In this document: in pieces, positions 48,718 through 58,051 of the stretch
Layout of the letters: the number at the start of each line of letters is the position of its first letter
How positions within the stretch are numbered: position 1 is the stretch's first letter
Source of the DNA: Nosema muscidifuracis
Taxonomy: Eukaryota > Microsporidia > Nosematidae
Length of the DNA: 64,000 nucleotides
Assembly: GCA_028335825.1 (NCBI GenBank)
Contig: JAIOKI010000004.1
Span: 62,001-126,000, forward strand
Direction of reading: 5' to 3'
Notes under the pieces: generated by a model
Told to the model about the DNA's origin: nothing
Database searches by the model: none
The model's input: the letters and a program-made list of their open reading frames with translations, nothing else
Made by a program: the position numbers and the translations under genes

Positions 48718-50340
48718 AAAATAAATTTAAAAAATTTAATTTGTTTTTCATTATAAATATTTTAAATTAATTTATTATTCAAGTCAAAATACCTATTTTT
48801 TAATAAATCGGATATAGAAATAATTTTATAATTTAACATCATTCAAATTACTATTTAATAATATAACTTATAAAATATTAGCTTATAAAATATTAACTTA
48901 TAAAATATTAACTTATAAAATATAGCTTATAAAATATTAACTTGTAGAATATAACTTGTAGAATATTAACTTATAAAATATTAACTTATAAAATATTAAC
49001 TTATATCATTTTTATCATTCATATTCTTTGTTTTATAAATATTAACCTCTATTTTTAACAAAAAGTCTTTTTTTACTTAACTGTTTTTTATTTGTATTCC
49101 TAATTAATTATTTCTAATAACATTTTATGATCAAATTTGTATAATCTTAAGATTAAAAAAGTTTAATTATTTCTAATAACATTTTATTGTCAAATATCTC
49201 TTGTCTAATATTAAACTTTATAAAATCAATGAAAATTATTTAATTTAATAATTTAAAATATTGATATTGGTTTTTTTAACATAATTTTTTGTAAATATTT
49301 TATTAATAAATAGAAAAAACTTTTCATGTTATGAGAATAAAAAAATAAAGAACAAGTACAAATAATATGAGTAATAGTTAAATAACTACTACTAAATATA
49401 AATTAAAAAATTAATAATTTTCAGCCAACTAATTATTATATAACTTGTAAATTAATCATTATATTAATTATTAAAAGATTTAATTAAATTATTCTTCAAA
49501 GAATTCAATTATAAGAAGTTAAATTCAATCTAAAATTTATTAAAAATAAATAGATAATTTTTTTATAAGAAAAATCTTAAAGGTGTATTTTGCAATGATT
49601 AGAAAATATTATATTTAACTTCTAAGGTATTACAAATAATTTATATAATATGGTATTTTTAGATAAGAATTAATAACTCTTATTTTTATATATTTTTAGT
49701 TTATTATATATTTGATACTAAACATTTTAATATCTTATTATTGAAATTTATAAAATTAAAATAGTTATATTAAAAAATGAGAAATAAGTTTTTTTAAATT
49801 CAAATGTTTTATGAAATTAAAAATTCATGTTCAAAAAGAACTTGATATATTTTATATAGTTAACCAATAAGAATATATTAGTAGATTTTAAAATGACTAG
49901 TTCAAATAAATTAAGTACCATTTGTTTATACTTACTATTAATTAATTTATTTTTTTTATATGACTGTTTATTATTTCTGGAATCAATTTAGGAAAAATTT
50001 TTAAGAACGATGAGCAACTAAAAAAAATATTCTTTATTTTAAGACTAATAAATCTTGTTAAATGTTTTTTACTTCCTTATTTTATGTTATTTATCATAAA
50101 TAAAATATTAAAATTTATTAATATCTTAAAAAGAAATTGATTTATTTAATTATTTTAATAAAGATGTTAGTCATACATTTCTGATATCACAAATACTTTG
50201 TATTTCTAAAATAAAAGTTTTTAAATTACTTAGTAATCTTTAATGGTTGAGTTTATAGATAATATATGTAAAGTATTTTAAACAGATAATTTTACTGTTG
50301 AATCTGTTAAGAAATTTTCTTTTTCGAAAAATTAAAATAT
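48718..50340. repeat. AT-rich region with (CTTATAAAATATTAA)n array
   Basis: 48860-49010 carries about ten copies of a 15-bp unit CTTATAAAATATTAA with small variants. A second repeat TTAATTATTTCTAATAACATTTTAT is doubled at about 49105-49190. The remaining sequence has no gene. Confidence 0.75.
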
Positions 50341-50657
50341 CTGAAATTTAAGATAAATAACTTTATTTGGGTTTTTGAAGATGTTGAGATGAGTATTTCA
50401 AACAATTTAAAATCTAAAAAATTGAATTCTATTATTGTTGAAAAAAGATGTAACCTTGTAGATCCTGAGATGATTATTTTAAATAATGTGAAATCTAATA
50501 GAACTTTTAGATGGTTCAGAGTTAATTCTTAACGATTCTTGTTTAAATATTTAAATCAAGGAAAAAAAAATTTACTGGTTTATGATGTTAAAGAAATAAA
50601 AAAAGAAAATAAACTTTTTATTGAAATATTCAATTTTGAAAATGATTATAAATGATG
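50341..50657 (+). pseudogene. Secreted paralog family, copy 5 (remnant)
   Basis: Translation of 50352-50430 gives INNFIWVFEDVEMSI, the first module unit. After a frame change, 50509-50655 gives DGSELILNDSCLNI, KNLLVYDVKEIKKENKLFI and EIFNFEN, the second to fourth units. There is no signal peptide in frame and stops interrupt the copy. It sits between copies 4 and 6 on the same strand and is more decayed than copy 4. Confidence 0.7.
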
Positions 50658-51580
50658 CTTAATCTTATGTTAATATAGAAGATAATTTTAAAACTAAGGA
50701 GTTATTGATTTAATTAATCTATTAAATTAAATATAACATTTGTTAATTAATAAAATTTAAGAACTGATATTAAAACAATTGTACAATAATAAAATATAAC
50801 AATCATATATTAAAAACTTATAAATTATTAATAATTAGAATGAAATATCAGATGACGAAATGATGCGAAAAGAACGTTTCAACAAGATTTGAATTATTTC
50901 AGAATGTAATATATAAACACCTATCCTTGGCGACAATCTGTTTTTTTAAATAAATTTTTTATAAGATTTCAATAATCTAAAAAATTATTCTTTTATTATA
51001 GAATATGAATAATTTTGAGATATTTGTTAAATACAACTTTATATAGAAAGTAAATTAAGGATTAATTTTTTTAATATAAAAATCAATACATAATATAAAT
51101 AGAATAAATATTTTTATAATCTAATAATTAGTTTTGAAATATTGAATTTGTAAAATTTTTATTGATTTTTTTCAAATCAGTTAAATTTAAATGATTTTTA
51201 CTATTTTGTGTTTATTTATTTCATAGACTGAGTCTTTTTTTTCAAATCAGTTAAATTTAAATGATTTTTACTATTTTGTGTTTATTTATTTCATAGACTG
51301 AGTCTTTTTTTATTTATTGTTTTTTATACAAACAATAAAAAATAAACAAATTATAAGTTAAAAATCAACCAAAATTCTTAAATTATGATAATCAATATAA
51401 AATATTTTTTTTTAATTTAAGTTTTCAATATAAAATTTTGATTTTGATATTTTAAACATATAAACTTAAAAAAATACACAGAACTTCTCTTTTTATAGAT
51501 TTATATATTATATTGTTATTTTTTAAATGTTGATTACATTATTTTTTTCTATAAATAATTTTAATTAAAAGCCCTTTTCT
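50658..51580. other. Intergenic region inside the paralog array
   Basis: No gene. Contains the exact 70-bp tandem duplication listed separately. It ends with AAAGCCCTTTTCTATG, the start motif of copy 6. Confidence 0.55.
51171..51310. repeat. Exact 70-bp tandem duplication
   Basis: 51171-51240 and 51241-51310 are identical (unit begins TTCAAATCAGTTAAATTTAA and ends in GAGTCTTTTTT). In this otherwise divergent A/T-rich DNA a perfect duplication indicates a very recent event or an assembly artefact. Confidence 0.9.
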
Positions 51581-52177
51581 ATGTTTATTATCCTTCTTTC
51601 CTTCACAAATATTTTCTGTATTACTGATATAAAATCAGGAACAACAAGTATTCAATCAACTAAAGAGAATAGTGATAATGTAAATACAAATAACAGAGAT
51701 TTAGATATAACTCTTGCTAATGGTAGTACTTACAACTTAAAAGATGCTGTAGTCATCTCTCATAACAATTCTAATGGAAAACAACATCTCGTATTAAAAG
51801 ATGGTACAGAAATCGATGTTAATGACACTAACTTGGAAATTGCATTTAACAATAATGATAATGTAAGAATACATAATGTTAAGAATTTAGAGTCTAAAGA
51901 AAACAATCAAATATTTAGTCTTGAAAATGGTGAACAAATTGTTGTTAAAGATGCTAAAAGTGTCATAGAAGAAGATAATGGTGTTTACAATATAAAAACC
52001 AATGATAATACAATTATTCATAATTCTAATGATGAACAGAAAAATAAAAATGATAAGAAAAATCAAAAAAAGAAGAATAAAAAAAATAGATCGAATGTTA
52101 AAAATGGAGTACCTTCTTTTAGATATTGTAGTATGTTAGCAATAATTTTGTTAGGGAATACTCTCTACTGTTTGTAA
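51581..52177 (+). CDS. Secreted paralog family, copy 6 (C-terminal hydrophobic tail)
   Basis: 198 residues; CCC motif 7 bases before the start. Signal peptide MFIILLSFTNIFCITDIKSG carries the exact family motif C-I-T-D-I-K-S-G. Module at about 41-145: ITLANGSTYNLKDAVVI, LVLKDGTEIDVND, IAFNNNDNVRIHNVKNL, SLENGEQIVVKDAKSV, GVYNIKTNDN. A Lys/Asn-rich linker (150-177) and a hydrophobic C-terminus (CSMLAIILLGNTLYCL) follow. A short terminal hydrophobic stretch after a polar linker suits either a membrane anchor or a GPI-addition signal. Best-preserved member of the family. Confidence 0.8.
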   Translation: MFIILLSFTNIFCITDIKSGTTSIQSTKENSDNVNTNNRDLDITLANGSTYNLKDAVVISHNNSNGKQHLVLKDGTEIDVNDTNLEIAFNNNDNVRIHNVKNLESKENNQIFSLENGEQIVVKDAKSVIEEDNGVYNIKTNDNTIIHNSNDEQKNKNDKKNQKKKNKKNRSNVKNGVPSFRYCSMLAIILLGNTLYCL

Positions 52178-52570
52178 ATAAAAAATTAGTTCAATTTATT
52201 TTAATATATAATTATTAATATATTAATTTAATATATTAGATTTAATTTATAATTATTAATATATTAAATTTAATTTATTTATATTTTTTTATAAAATAAT
52301 AATTATTAATATATTTTAAATTATCTTCAATATATATTTTTAATAAAATGTTAGTTTAATGATTATCTTCAATATATATTTTTTAATATATTAAATTTAA
52401 TTTATAATGTTAGATAAATTTCTGAAATATGTAAGTGTAAAATATAAAAACCCTTATTTATGAAGCTAAGAGAAATATCTTAAATAAAATTGATAAAATA
52501 AAACTAAAACCCACCAATTAATAAATAAGATTATAGCTTGAAATATAATATTATTTTTATAAATTATTTA
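52178..52570. repeat. AT-rich spacer with ATTAATATATTAAATTTAAT repeats
   Basis: Repeated TATAATTATTAATATATTAA and CTTCAATATATATTTT units (52200-52400). This marks the end of the paralog array and the start of the conserved block. Confidence 0.65.
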
Positions 52571-53683
52571 TTAATTCCATTCCGAAAAAATACAGGCATA
52601 AAGTGCCTGAATAGCTTTAAATCTAATCTCATCATTTTCACTCTTTGTCAGTTCAAACAAAACATCCCTAACTTTATGCTTAGTCAAGAGACTATAAAAT
52701 TCAGGATGAACTTTAATTAGCATATACAAATCATTACAAGCTAAACAAACCCAATCAGTGTTATGAGATCTTAAATACTTCTTCAATATTTTAATAATCT
52801 CCACACTATTCTTTAATATAATAGGAAGACCTGTTGACCAAAATACTTCATCATAATGAAAATCATGATCTTCAAGTATTCCCTTAAAAAGATCTGATGT
52901 GTATCTTTCTATAGTGTATTGTGAATGTTTCTTATCAAGAATATCTTTAGCTATTTTAAGGTTCTGTCTTAAATATTCATCACTTATATTAGATTCACAA
53001 AGATTAAGTGTAATTTTACGTAATTCGTATATTTTATTTATTGATAATTCATAATCTGATTTTAATATATTAACTATAACGAAATAACTTATTCTTAATA
53101 TTTTCTCTCTACTTCTATCTTTAAGTATACATATTATTTTTTTTAAGTATGTACATATAATTGATATATAAGAATCAGTAAAAGAGAATACATATAAAAT
53201 AAGAAGAATATTGTATTGAAGTTCTTTTACACAAATCATATCTTTAAGTATATTCATAAGATCTGTATCAAATATAATAGAATTCTTTCTTTCTATTAGA
53301 TCAAAATTATTATTAGATTTACATGATATAAACATAACAAATAGACTTAATAATTGATTTTTCTCTTCATATGTAGAATTCTCTCTTAACATATATTTAA
53401 AGAAAACTACATATTCTTTCTTATGTTCAATATTTTTGTATATATCAGTAAGAAGACTGAATGATTTATAAGAAATATATTTATCTTTATTTTTAAGTAA
53501 TTTATATAAGCATGTTTCTGATAGAAGATAAGGATATTTATATAAAATATATCTTAAATGATCTGTGGATGAATATTCTTCTAATATTTCTGAAATTTCT
53601 TTTTCTTTTATTATTCTATCTATTTCAGGATCTTGTTTATCTAAAGCTAGTTTATTTTCTGCTGTTTTTAGATAGACTGCCAT
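52571..53683 (-). CDS. VMA13: V-type ATPase subunit H
   Basis: 370 residues (yeast Vma13 has 478). The N-terminal HEAT-like repeats are divergent. The C-terminal domain is clear: LFKGILEDHDFHYDEVFWSTGLPIIL (about 266-291, the 'L.WSp.H.s..FW.eN' block), HNTDWVCLACNDLYMLIKVHPE (about 310-331, 'D...lAvAcnDiGeyvr.yP'), KVRDVLFELTKSENDEIRFKAIQALYACI and a final Trp. Subunit H couples V1 to V0 and silences free V1, in vacuolar/Golgi acidification. A CCCC block lies about 20 bases upstream (AACCCCATAAATAATA). Orientation is convergent with the paralog array. Confidence 0.88.
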   Translation of the reverse strand: MAVYLKTAENKLALDKQDPEIDRIIKEKEISEILEEYSSTDHLRYILYKYPYLLSETCLYKLLKNKDKYISYKSFSLLTDIYKNIEHKKEYVVFFKYMLRENSTYEEKNQLLSLFVMFISCKSNNNFDLIERKNSIIFDTDLMNILKDMICVKELQYNILLILYVFSFTDSYISIICTYLKKIICILKDRSREKILRISYFVIVNILKSDYELSINKIYELRKITLNLCESNISDEYLRQNLKIAKDILDKKHSQYTIERYTSDLFKGILEDHDFHYDEVFWSTGLPIILKNSVEIIKILKKYLRSHNTDWVCLACNDLYMLIKVHPEFYSLLTKHKVRDVLFELTKSENDEIRFKAIQALYACIFSEWN

Positions 53684-54107
53684 TTTTTTTTATTATTTAT
53701 GGGGTTTGAAATTTATAAAAAAATATTACAAATTATTGATCATCTTATAAACAAATAATAAGAATGTTTCATTTTAAATTTATCAAAAATAGTAAAGGAG
53801 TAACAAAATAATTAATTTTTATAATATATTATTTATTATAAAAAAATTTTATTTATTTGAAAAGAATAATATTATTTATTTGAAATACCTTAGTATATAA
53901 GATAATTTTTCTTAAAAAAAATATTCACTTTAAGATGACCTATTACAGAAGATAATTTTTAATAATCAAAATAATATAATATAAATTTTTTAAATAATAT
54001 AAGATAATTTTTCAATAATAAACATATTAAATGATAAACTTTTCATTATCAAAATATTAAAAGATAATTTTTTAATAATAAATTTTTTTATAAATTTTAC
54101 CCCTTAA
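53684..54107. repeat. Divergent spacer with short repeats
   Basis: AAGATAATTTTTAATAATAA-type units recur five times at 53895-54085. It ends in TTACCCCTTAAATG, the start motif of the bZIP gene. Confidence 0.65.
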
Positions 54108-54332
54108 ATGAAAAGACCAATTAAAATATTAAATGATTCCAAAAAAGATACAATAATAAAAAATAGATTATCAGCCAAGAGAAGTGCTGATAATAAGAAA
54201 CTAGAACTAGAACAATTAAAAAAAGAAAATTATTTTCTAAAGTTACAGAATAAGCTTCTAGTAGATAAGATATTAGAAATGAAGAGATACCATTCACACC
54301 CTAAACCCTCTGATATAGTTCAACTAGCTTAG
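54108..54332 (+). CDS. Minimal bZIP transcription factor
   Basis: 74 residues, start backed by ACCCCTTAAATG (CCCC at 54100-54103). The basic region KNRLSAKRSADNKK (18-31) keeps the bZIP spacing of Asn-x-x-Ser-Ala...Lys/Arg (usual form N-x-x-A-A-x-x-S/C-R); the final Arg is replaced here by Ala in 'RSAD'. It is followed by a heptad zipper with Leu at about 33, 37, 44, 51 and 56. Almost nothing lies outside the DNA-binding/dimerisation unit, so any activation or repression must come from partners. bZIP proteins bind DNA as dimers in the nucleus. A short coiled-coil protein of other function is the alternative. Confidence 0.65.
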   Translation: MKRPIKILNDSKKDTIIKNRLSAKRSADNKKLELEQLKKENYFLKLQNKLLVDKILEMKRYHSHPKPSDIVQLA

Positions 54333-55317
54333 AAAAATATGATCTAAGATATTTTATATGGACATTTGCTAAGGAATGTGAGTTTGGAGATTCATCTGAT
54401 TTTTTGTTTACTAGTATGTTTTATTAATAAATTTGTTATTTATTTGAATTTATAATTTTTTAATTATTAATTTTATAATTTATATTTTAATTTATAATTT
54501 TGATATATTCAATTTTAATTTAATATTTTTTTCATATTTATAATTTAAATATATTTATATTTATTTTTAATTTATTTATATTAAATAATTTATTCATATT
54601 TATAAATAAGAATGTTTATTTAAAAAAAAATTATTTTTTTTTATTTATGTCTTAACTCTTATAAAATTTAAATAAAAATCTGGAATCGTTCTCTTCTATT
54701 ATTAAATATATTCTACATAAAAATTACTTAAATATTAGCGATAATTTACTTTATTAAAAATGTTATACAATTTTAAAATTGCTCTAATAATTATTATTTA
54801 ATAAAAAATATTCTTTTTCACAGACAGCATTAACAACATTTAATCTTTTTTTTTATAATACAAAATTCTTATTCATTTTATTATTATATTTACATTATTA
54901 TATTTTTATTATAATTCCTTCTTCATTATATAATTAATAAAACTATTTAAATTATATAATTAATAAAACTATTTAAGATATTTCTAGTTTAGTCAAATAA
55001 ACTTTAAATTAATTATTACGTCATATTTATTATGATGATTTATTGTAATATTAAATTAATTATAAGATAATATTAATATATAAATTATATTAAAAAAAAT
55101 AGAATATAAATTATATTAAAAATTATAATACATAAATTATATTAAAAAATTATAATATAATATTAATATATAAATTAATATACCAATATACAATTAACTC
55201 AATATAATATTAATATATAAACTTAATATACCAATATACAATTAACTCAATATAATATTAATTTACAACTAAATATATTAATTTACAACTAATGTAATAT
55301 AATTAATTTTAATTAAT
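54333..55317. repeat. AT-rich spacer with tandem repeats
   Basis: 54960s: TATATAATTAATAAAACTATTTAA twice. 55080-55290: units with AATATAATATTAATATATAA and ACTTAATATACCAATATACA two to four times. No gene. Confidence 0.7.
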
Positions 55318-56214
55318 CTAATAAAAATTATTTTTAGCATACTCTTTTACATAAGTAGATATAAAATTATATTTTTGTGAGTCATACTTCTTAAAAATAT
55401 TCTCATAACAAACAGGTTGTGCTATTATTCTTACAAGATTATTAAAACATTCTCTTAAATCTTCTCTACTATGTCCTGAATAAATTGTAAATAAATTTTT
55501 ACAAGTATCTTGTTGAGTAATCTTCCTTGCTAAATACATAGAAGCTGCTGCTTTTATAGATCCACTGTAAACAGTAAGTTCTTCACAAAGAAGACTAAGT
55601 TCTAAAATATATTTGGCTACTGTTCTACTCTTCTTCTCATAATTATTAGCTTTAGAACATTTTCTTAAGAAATTTAATGGATTACTGTATAAAATATCAT
55701 AATCTAAAATATGTAACATATATTTCTCTGCCTTTTTAATATCTTCTTGTGTTACTTTATAATCACTTAGTACTACTAAACTATTTAAGGTAGGACAGAT
55801 TACTTCCTCAAACTTACAAGATATCATTAAAGCTGATATTCCTACTAAATATAATTTATTAGAAGGAATCTCTTTTTTTATAAGAAACTTGTCTATTATA
55901 AAAACTGTAAGGAAAAGAGTATCTTGTGATAAATTAAGCTTACTATGTACATTTATTATCCAGTCTACCATCTTAGACCTATCTCTAAAAGATATCTCTT
56001 TACTTGTGTATGTATAGGATGTATCTATTTCTCTATAGAAACTGTATATTTCAGTTGAGTATTTATTTACCATACAGATCTCTTGTTTATCATTTAGTAA
56101 TTGGGATTTATATATTATCTCCTCATCAGTAGTAAGAGATGGAAGATTATTTTTGTGTTTGGATATGTTAGTGATATTTTTTAGAGGACCACTTTTTCTT
56201 AAGAAATTTGTCAT
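55318..56214 (-). CDS. B-type (mitotic) cyclin
   Basis: 298 residues from the ATG at 56214. Cyclin box 1 at about 75-165: FRDRSKMVDWIINVHSKLNL (the MRxILVDWLxxVH motif as KMVDWIINVH), LFLTVFIIDKFL, LYLVGISALMISCKFEE. The second cyclin fold includes the DYDILYSNPLNFL block and residues 185-275. There is no obvious destruction box or KEN box in the short N-terminal 70 residues, unusual for a mitotic cyclin. It activates a CDK; a CDK gene lies 5 kb away (61172). No CCC start block. Confidence 0.92.
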   Translation of the reverse strand: MTNFLRKSGPLKNITNISKHKNNLPSLTTDEEIIYKSQLLNDKQEICMVNKYSTEIYSFYREIDTSYTYTSKEISFRDRSKMVDWIINVHSKLNLSQDTLFLTVFIIDKFLIKKEIPSNKLYLVGISALMISCKFEEVICPTLNSLVVLSDYKVTQEDIKKAEKYMLHILDYDILYSNPLNFLRKCSKANNYEKKSRTVAKYILELSLLCEELTVYSGSIKAAASMYLARKITQQDTCKNLFTIYSGHSREDLRECFNNLVRIIAQPVCYENIFKKYDSQKYNFISTYVKEYAKNNFY

Positions 56215-56689
56215 CAAAATGAGGATTAATTTTTAAAAAGATTTGTTTATTTTCTTAAATGAAAAAGAGAAAAAGTTTTATAAAGGAAAAAAATAATAGA
56301 ATTAATTATTTTAAGGTATCTATGAGTAGATATAAATAGAAAGAAATATTCTTTATGTAATTAATAAAGAGTCTTTATGTAAATAAGAACTATTCATTAT
56401 GTATTATTAAAAAATATTTTTTATGTACCTTCCTCAATTAAATGAGTTCTTTATGTAATTAAAAAATATCTTTATGTAAATAAGAACTATTCATTATGTA
56501 TTATTAAAAAATATTCATTATGTATTATTAAAAAATATTCTTAATGTAATTAAAAAAATATTTTTTTATGTACCTCCCTTAATTAAATGATGCCTTTATT
56601 TATGCATCATTAAGAAGATAACTTATTTAATAATTATATAAAATGATCTATAAAAATTATCATTACCTTTTTTTATGTACCTTCCTTAA
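56215..56689. repeat. Tandem repeat spacer
   Basis: Units of CATTATGTATTATTAAAAAATATT and TTTATGTAATTAA/TTTATGTAAATAAGAACTATT recur at 56345-56560. ATGTACCTYCCTTAATTAA occurs three times. Non-coding. Confidence 0.8.
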
Positions 56690-57595
56690 TTAATATATCT
56701 CAATAGGATCTTTATCTTCCTTACTTAAAAATATTTCACATCCCTTCAAATCTTCTTCTATAATTTCCTTAATACGATCTAATACAATCCTTTCACTATT
56801 ACTGTGTTCTAAAAGTATTACAGTATTATTATTCATCTTTGAATGAAGAAGAACATGATGACTCATCTCTCCTGTAATTATTATAGAATCCTTATAATTA
56901 TGATATCTGAAAGCTGATCCTACTCCAACTACCATATAAGAAGGAATATCTTCTAAAGTATGATTTTTACCAAGTACCATTCTAAGTCTTTTTAAGCCTG
57001 TTTTATTTTTAGATATTTCTAATATTTCACTAATCTTTTTATTGTTCTTTTTAATGTTATTATTAATATTATCATTAATATTATCATTAATATTATCTTC
57101 TTTATTGTTCTTTTTAATATTATTATCAAACTCATCTTCTTTATTATTATCATTTATATTATCTTTATTAATATTATTATCATTAAACTCATCTTCTTTA
57201 TTATCAAACTCATCTTCTTTATTATCAAACTTATCTTCTTTATTATCAAACTCATCTTCTTTATTATATATTTCATACACAAACTTATTCATAATTGGAT
57301 CCCATGAAGTATGAGGAGAAAACACATTAATATTATTTCTAATAATTTTCATAACTAAATCATCCTTCTTAATCTTCTTTATACCTGTAAAAATAATAGG
57401 ATGATAACTTATTATATGACCAATATTAAGTAGAATACATTCATCAAGTACTTTTTCTGTAATATCTATAGTAAGAAGAATTTTAGAAGAATAAGAGCCA
57501 GTATCTATAAGTATTCCTACATTATCCCATTCAAGTTGGGCTTTATTTAATGGAAGTATCTTATTTATTCTATCAGAGATTTCATTTATATTCAT
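56690..57595 (-). CDS. NIF3: NIF3/DUF34-family dinuclear metal protein
   Basis: 301 residues; start in TTTATCCCTTATG. N-terminal NIF3 blocks: LEWDNVGILID (21-31), ILLTIDIT (39-46), GHIISYHPIIFTGIKKI (59-75), INVFSPHTSWD (89-99). C-terminal block: GSAFRYHNYKDSIIITGEMSHHVLLHS, then EHSNSER (263-269). Putative metal ligands are H65, H95, D99, H264 and E268; the first His of the usual HH pair is Tyr64. Between the halves sits an N/D/E/K low-complexity insert (about 112-190) of NKEDEFD repeats, shorter than the usual inserted domain. The biochemical role of NIF3 is unresolved (damage-control or cyclohydrolase-like). Confidence 0.88.
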   Translation of the reverse strand: MNINEISDRINKILPLNKAQLEWDNVGILIDTGSYSSKILLTIDITEKVLDECILLNIGHIISYHPIIFTGIKKIKKDDLVMKIIRNNINVFSPHTSWDPIMNKFVYEIYNKEDEFDNKEDKFDNKEDEFDNKEDEFNDNNINKDNINDNNKEDEFDNNIKKNNKEDNINDNINDNINNNIKKNNKKISEILEISKNKTGLKRLRMVLGKNHTLEDIPSYMVVGVGSAFRYHNYKDSIIITGEMSHHVLLHSKMNNNTVILLEHSNSERIVLDRIKEIIEEDLKGCEIFLSKEDKDPIEIY

Positions 57596-57634
57596 AAGGG
57601 ATAAAATATTTAAAAAAATGAAATTGACCCTTAA
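57596..57634. promoter_or_regulatory. 39-bp divergent promoter/start region with CCC motif on both strands
   Basis: The gap between the NIF3 start (minus) and the two-TM protein start (plus) holds only 39 bases. AAGGGATAAA at the left is the CCCTT motif of NIF3, and GACCCTTAAATG at the right is that of the plus-strand gene. Confidence 0.6.
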
Positions 57635-57826
57635 ATGATAAAAATAAGATTATTTTTTTTTCTGGTAGTACTTTTTCAATTGGTGATGAGTATTTTGTAT
57701 ATATTAAATTTAAAATTTAAGATAAATAGAATAATCTTGTTTTGGTCTTTGTATCTCTTATATTTCTATTTATATTGGATGATAGTACGAATATTAATTA
57801 TTTTTATAAGAAAAAATAAAGTTTAA
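57635..57826 (+). CDS. Small two-helix membrane protein
   Basis: 63 residues, preceded by GACCCTTAAATG. This motif is what separates it from chance ORFs. Two hydrophobic helices, about 4-25 (IRLFFFLVVLFQLVMSILYIL) and about 32-58 (RIILFWSLYLLYFYLYWMIV...), with a basic tail RKNKV. No recognised family. Small ER subunits of GPI, dolichol-mannose, signal peptidase or SNARE-associated complexes have this form and are hard to recognise when divergent. Assignment is left open. Confidence 0.55.
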   Translation: MIKIRLFFFLVVLFQLVMSILYILNLKFKINRIILFWSLYLLYFYLYWMIVRILIIFIRKNKV

Positions 57827-58051
57827 GATTTTCATGTCTTATTTGATAGTATCATTATAAATATTATTATTATGCATATTCTTATTGTAAATATTTGATA
57901 GTATTATTATATTAATTGATAGTATTATTATTGCATAAATCTAATATTCTTATTATTCATATTCTTGATAATATCATTAACATATGCCTAATCTACTTAT
58001 TATAAATCTTCTTAATAATATCATTATAAATATATTAATCTTATTATAAAT
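57827..58051. repeat. Short spacer with TATCATTATAAATATT repeats
   Basis: Repeats of GATAGTATYATTATA and TTATTATAAAT(A)CTTAAT units between convergent genes. Non-coding. Confidence 0.6.

Noticed and set aside
49894-49998. Short + strand ORF with a signal-peptide-like sequence upstream of paralog copy 5
   Set aside because: Could be the lost signal peptide of that copy, but it lacks the family C-I-x-D-I-K motif and is about 350 bases away. Not merged.
57042-57314. 90-codon + strand Leu/Ser-rich ORF resembling a membrane protein
   Set aside because: Antisense of the NIF3 low-complexity insert.
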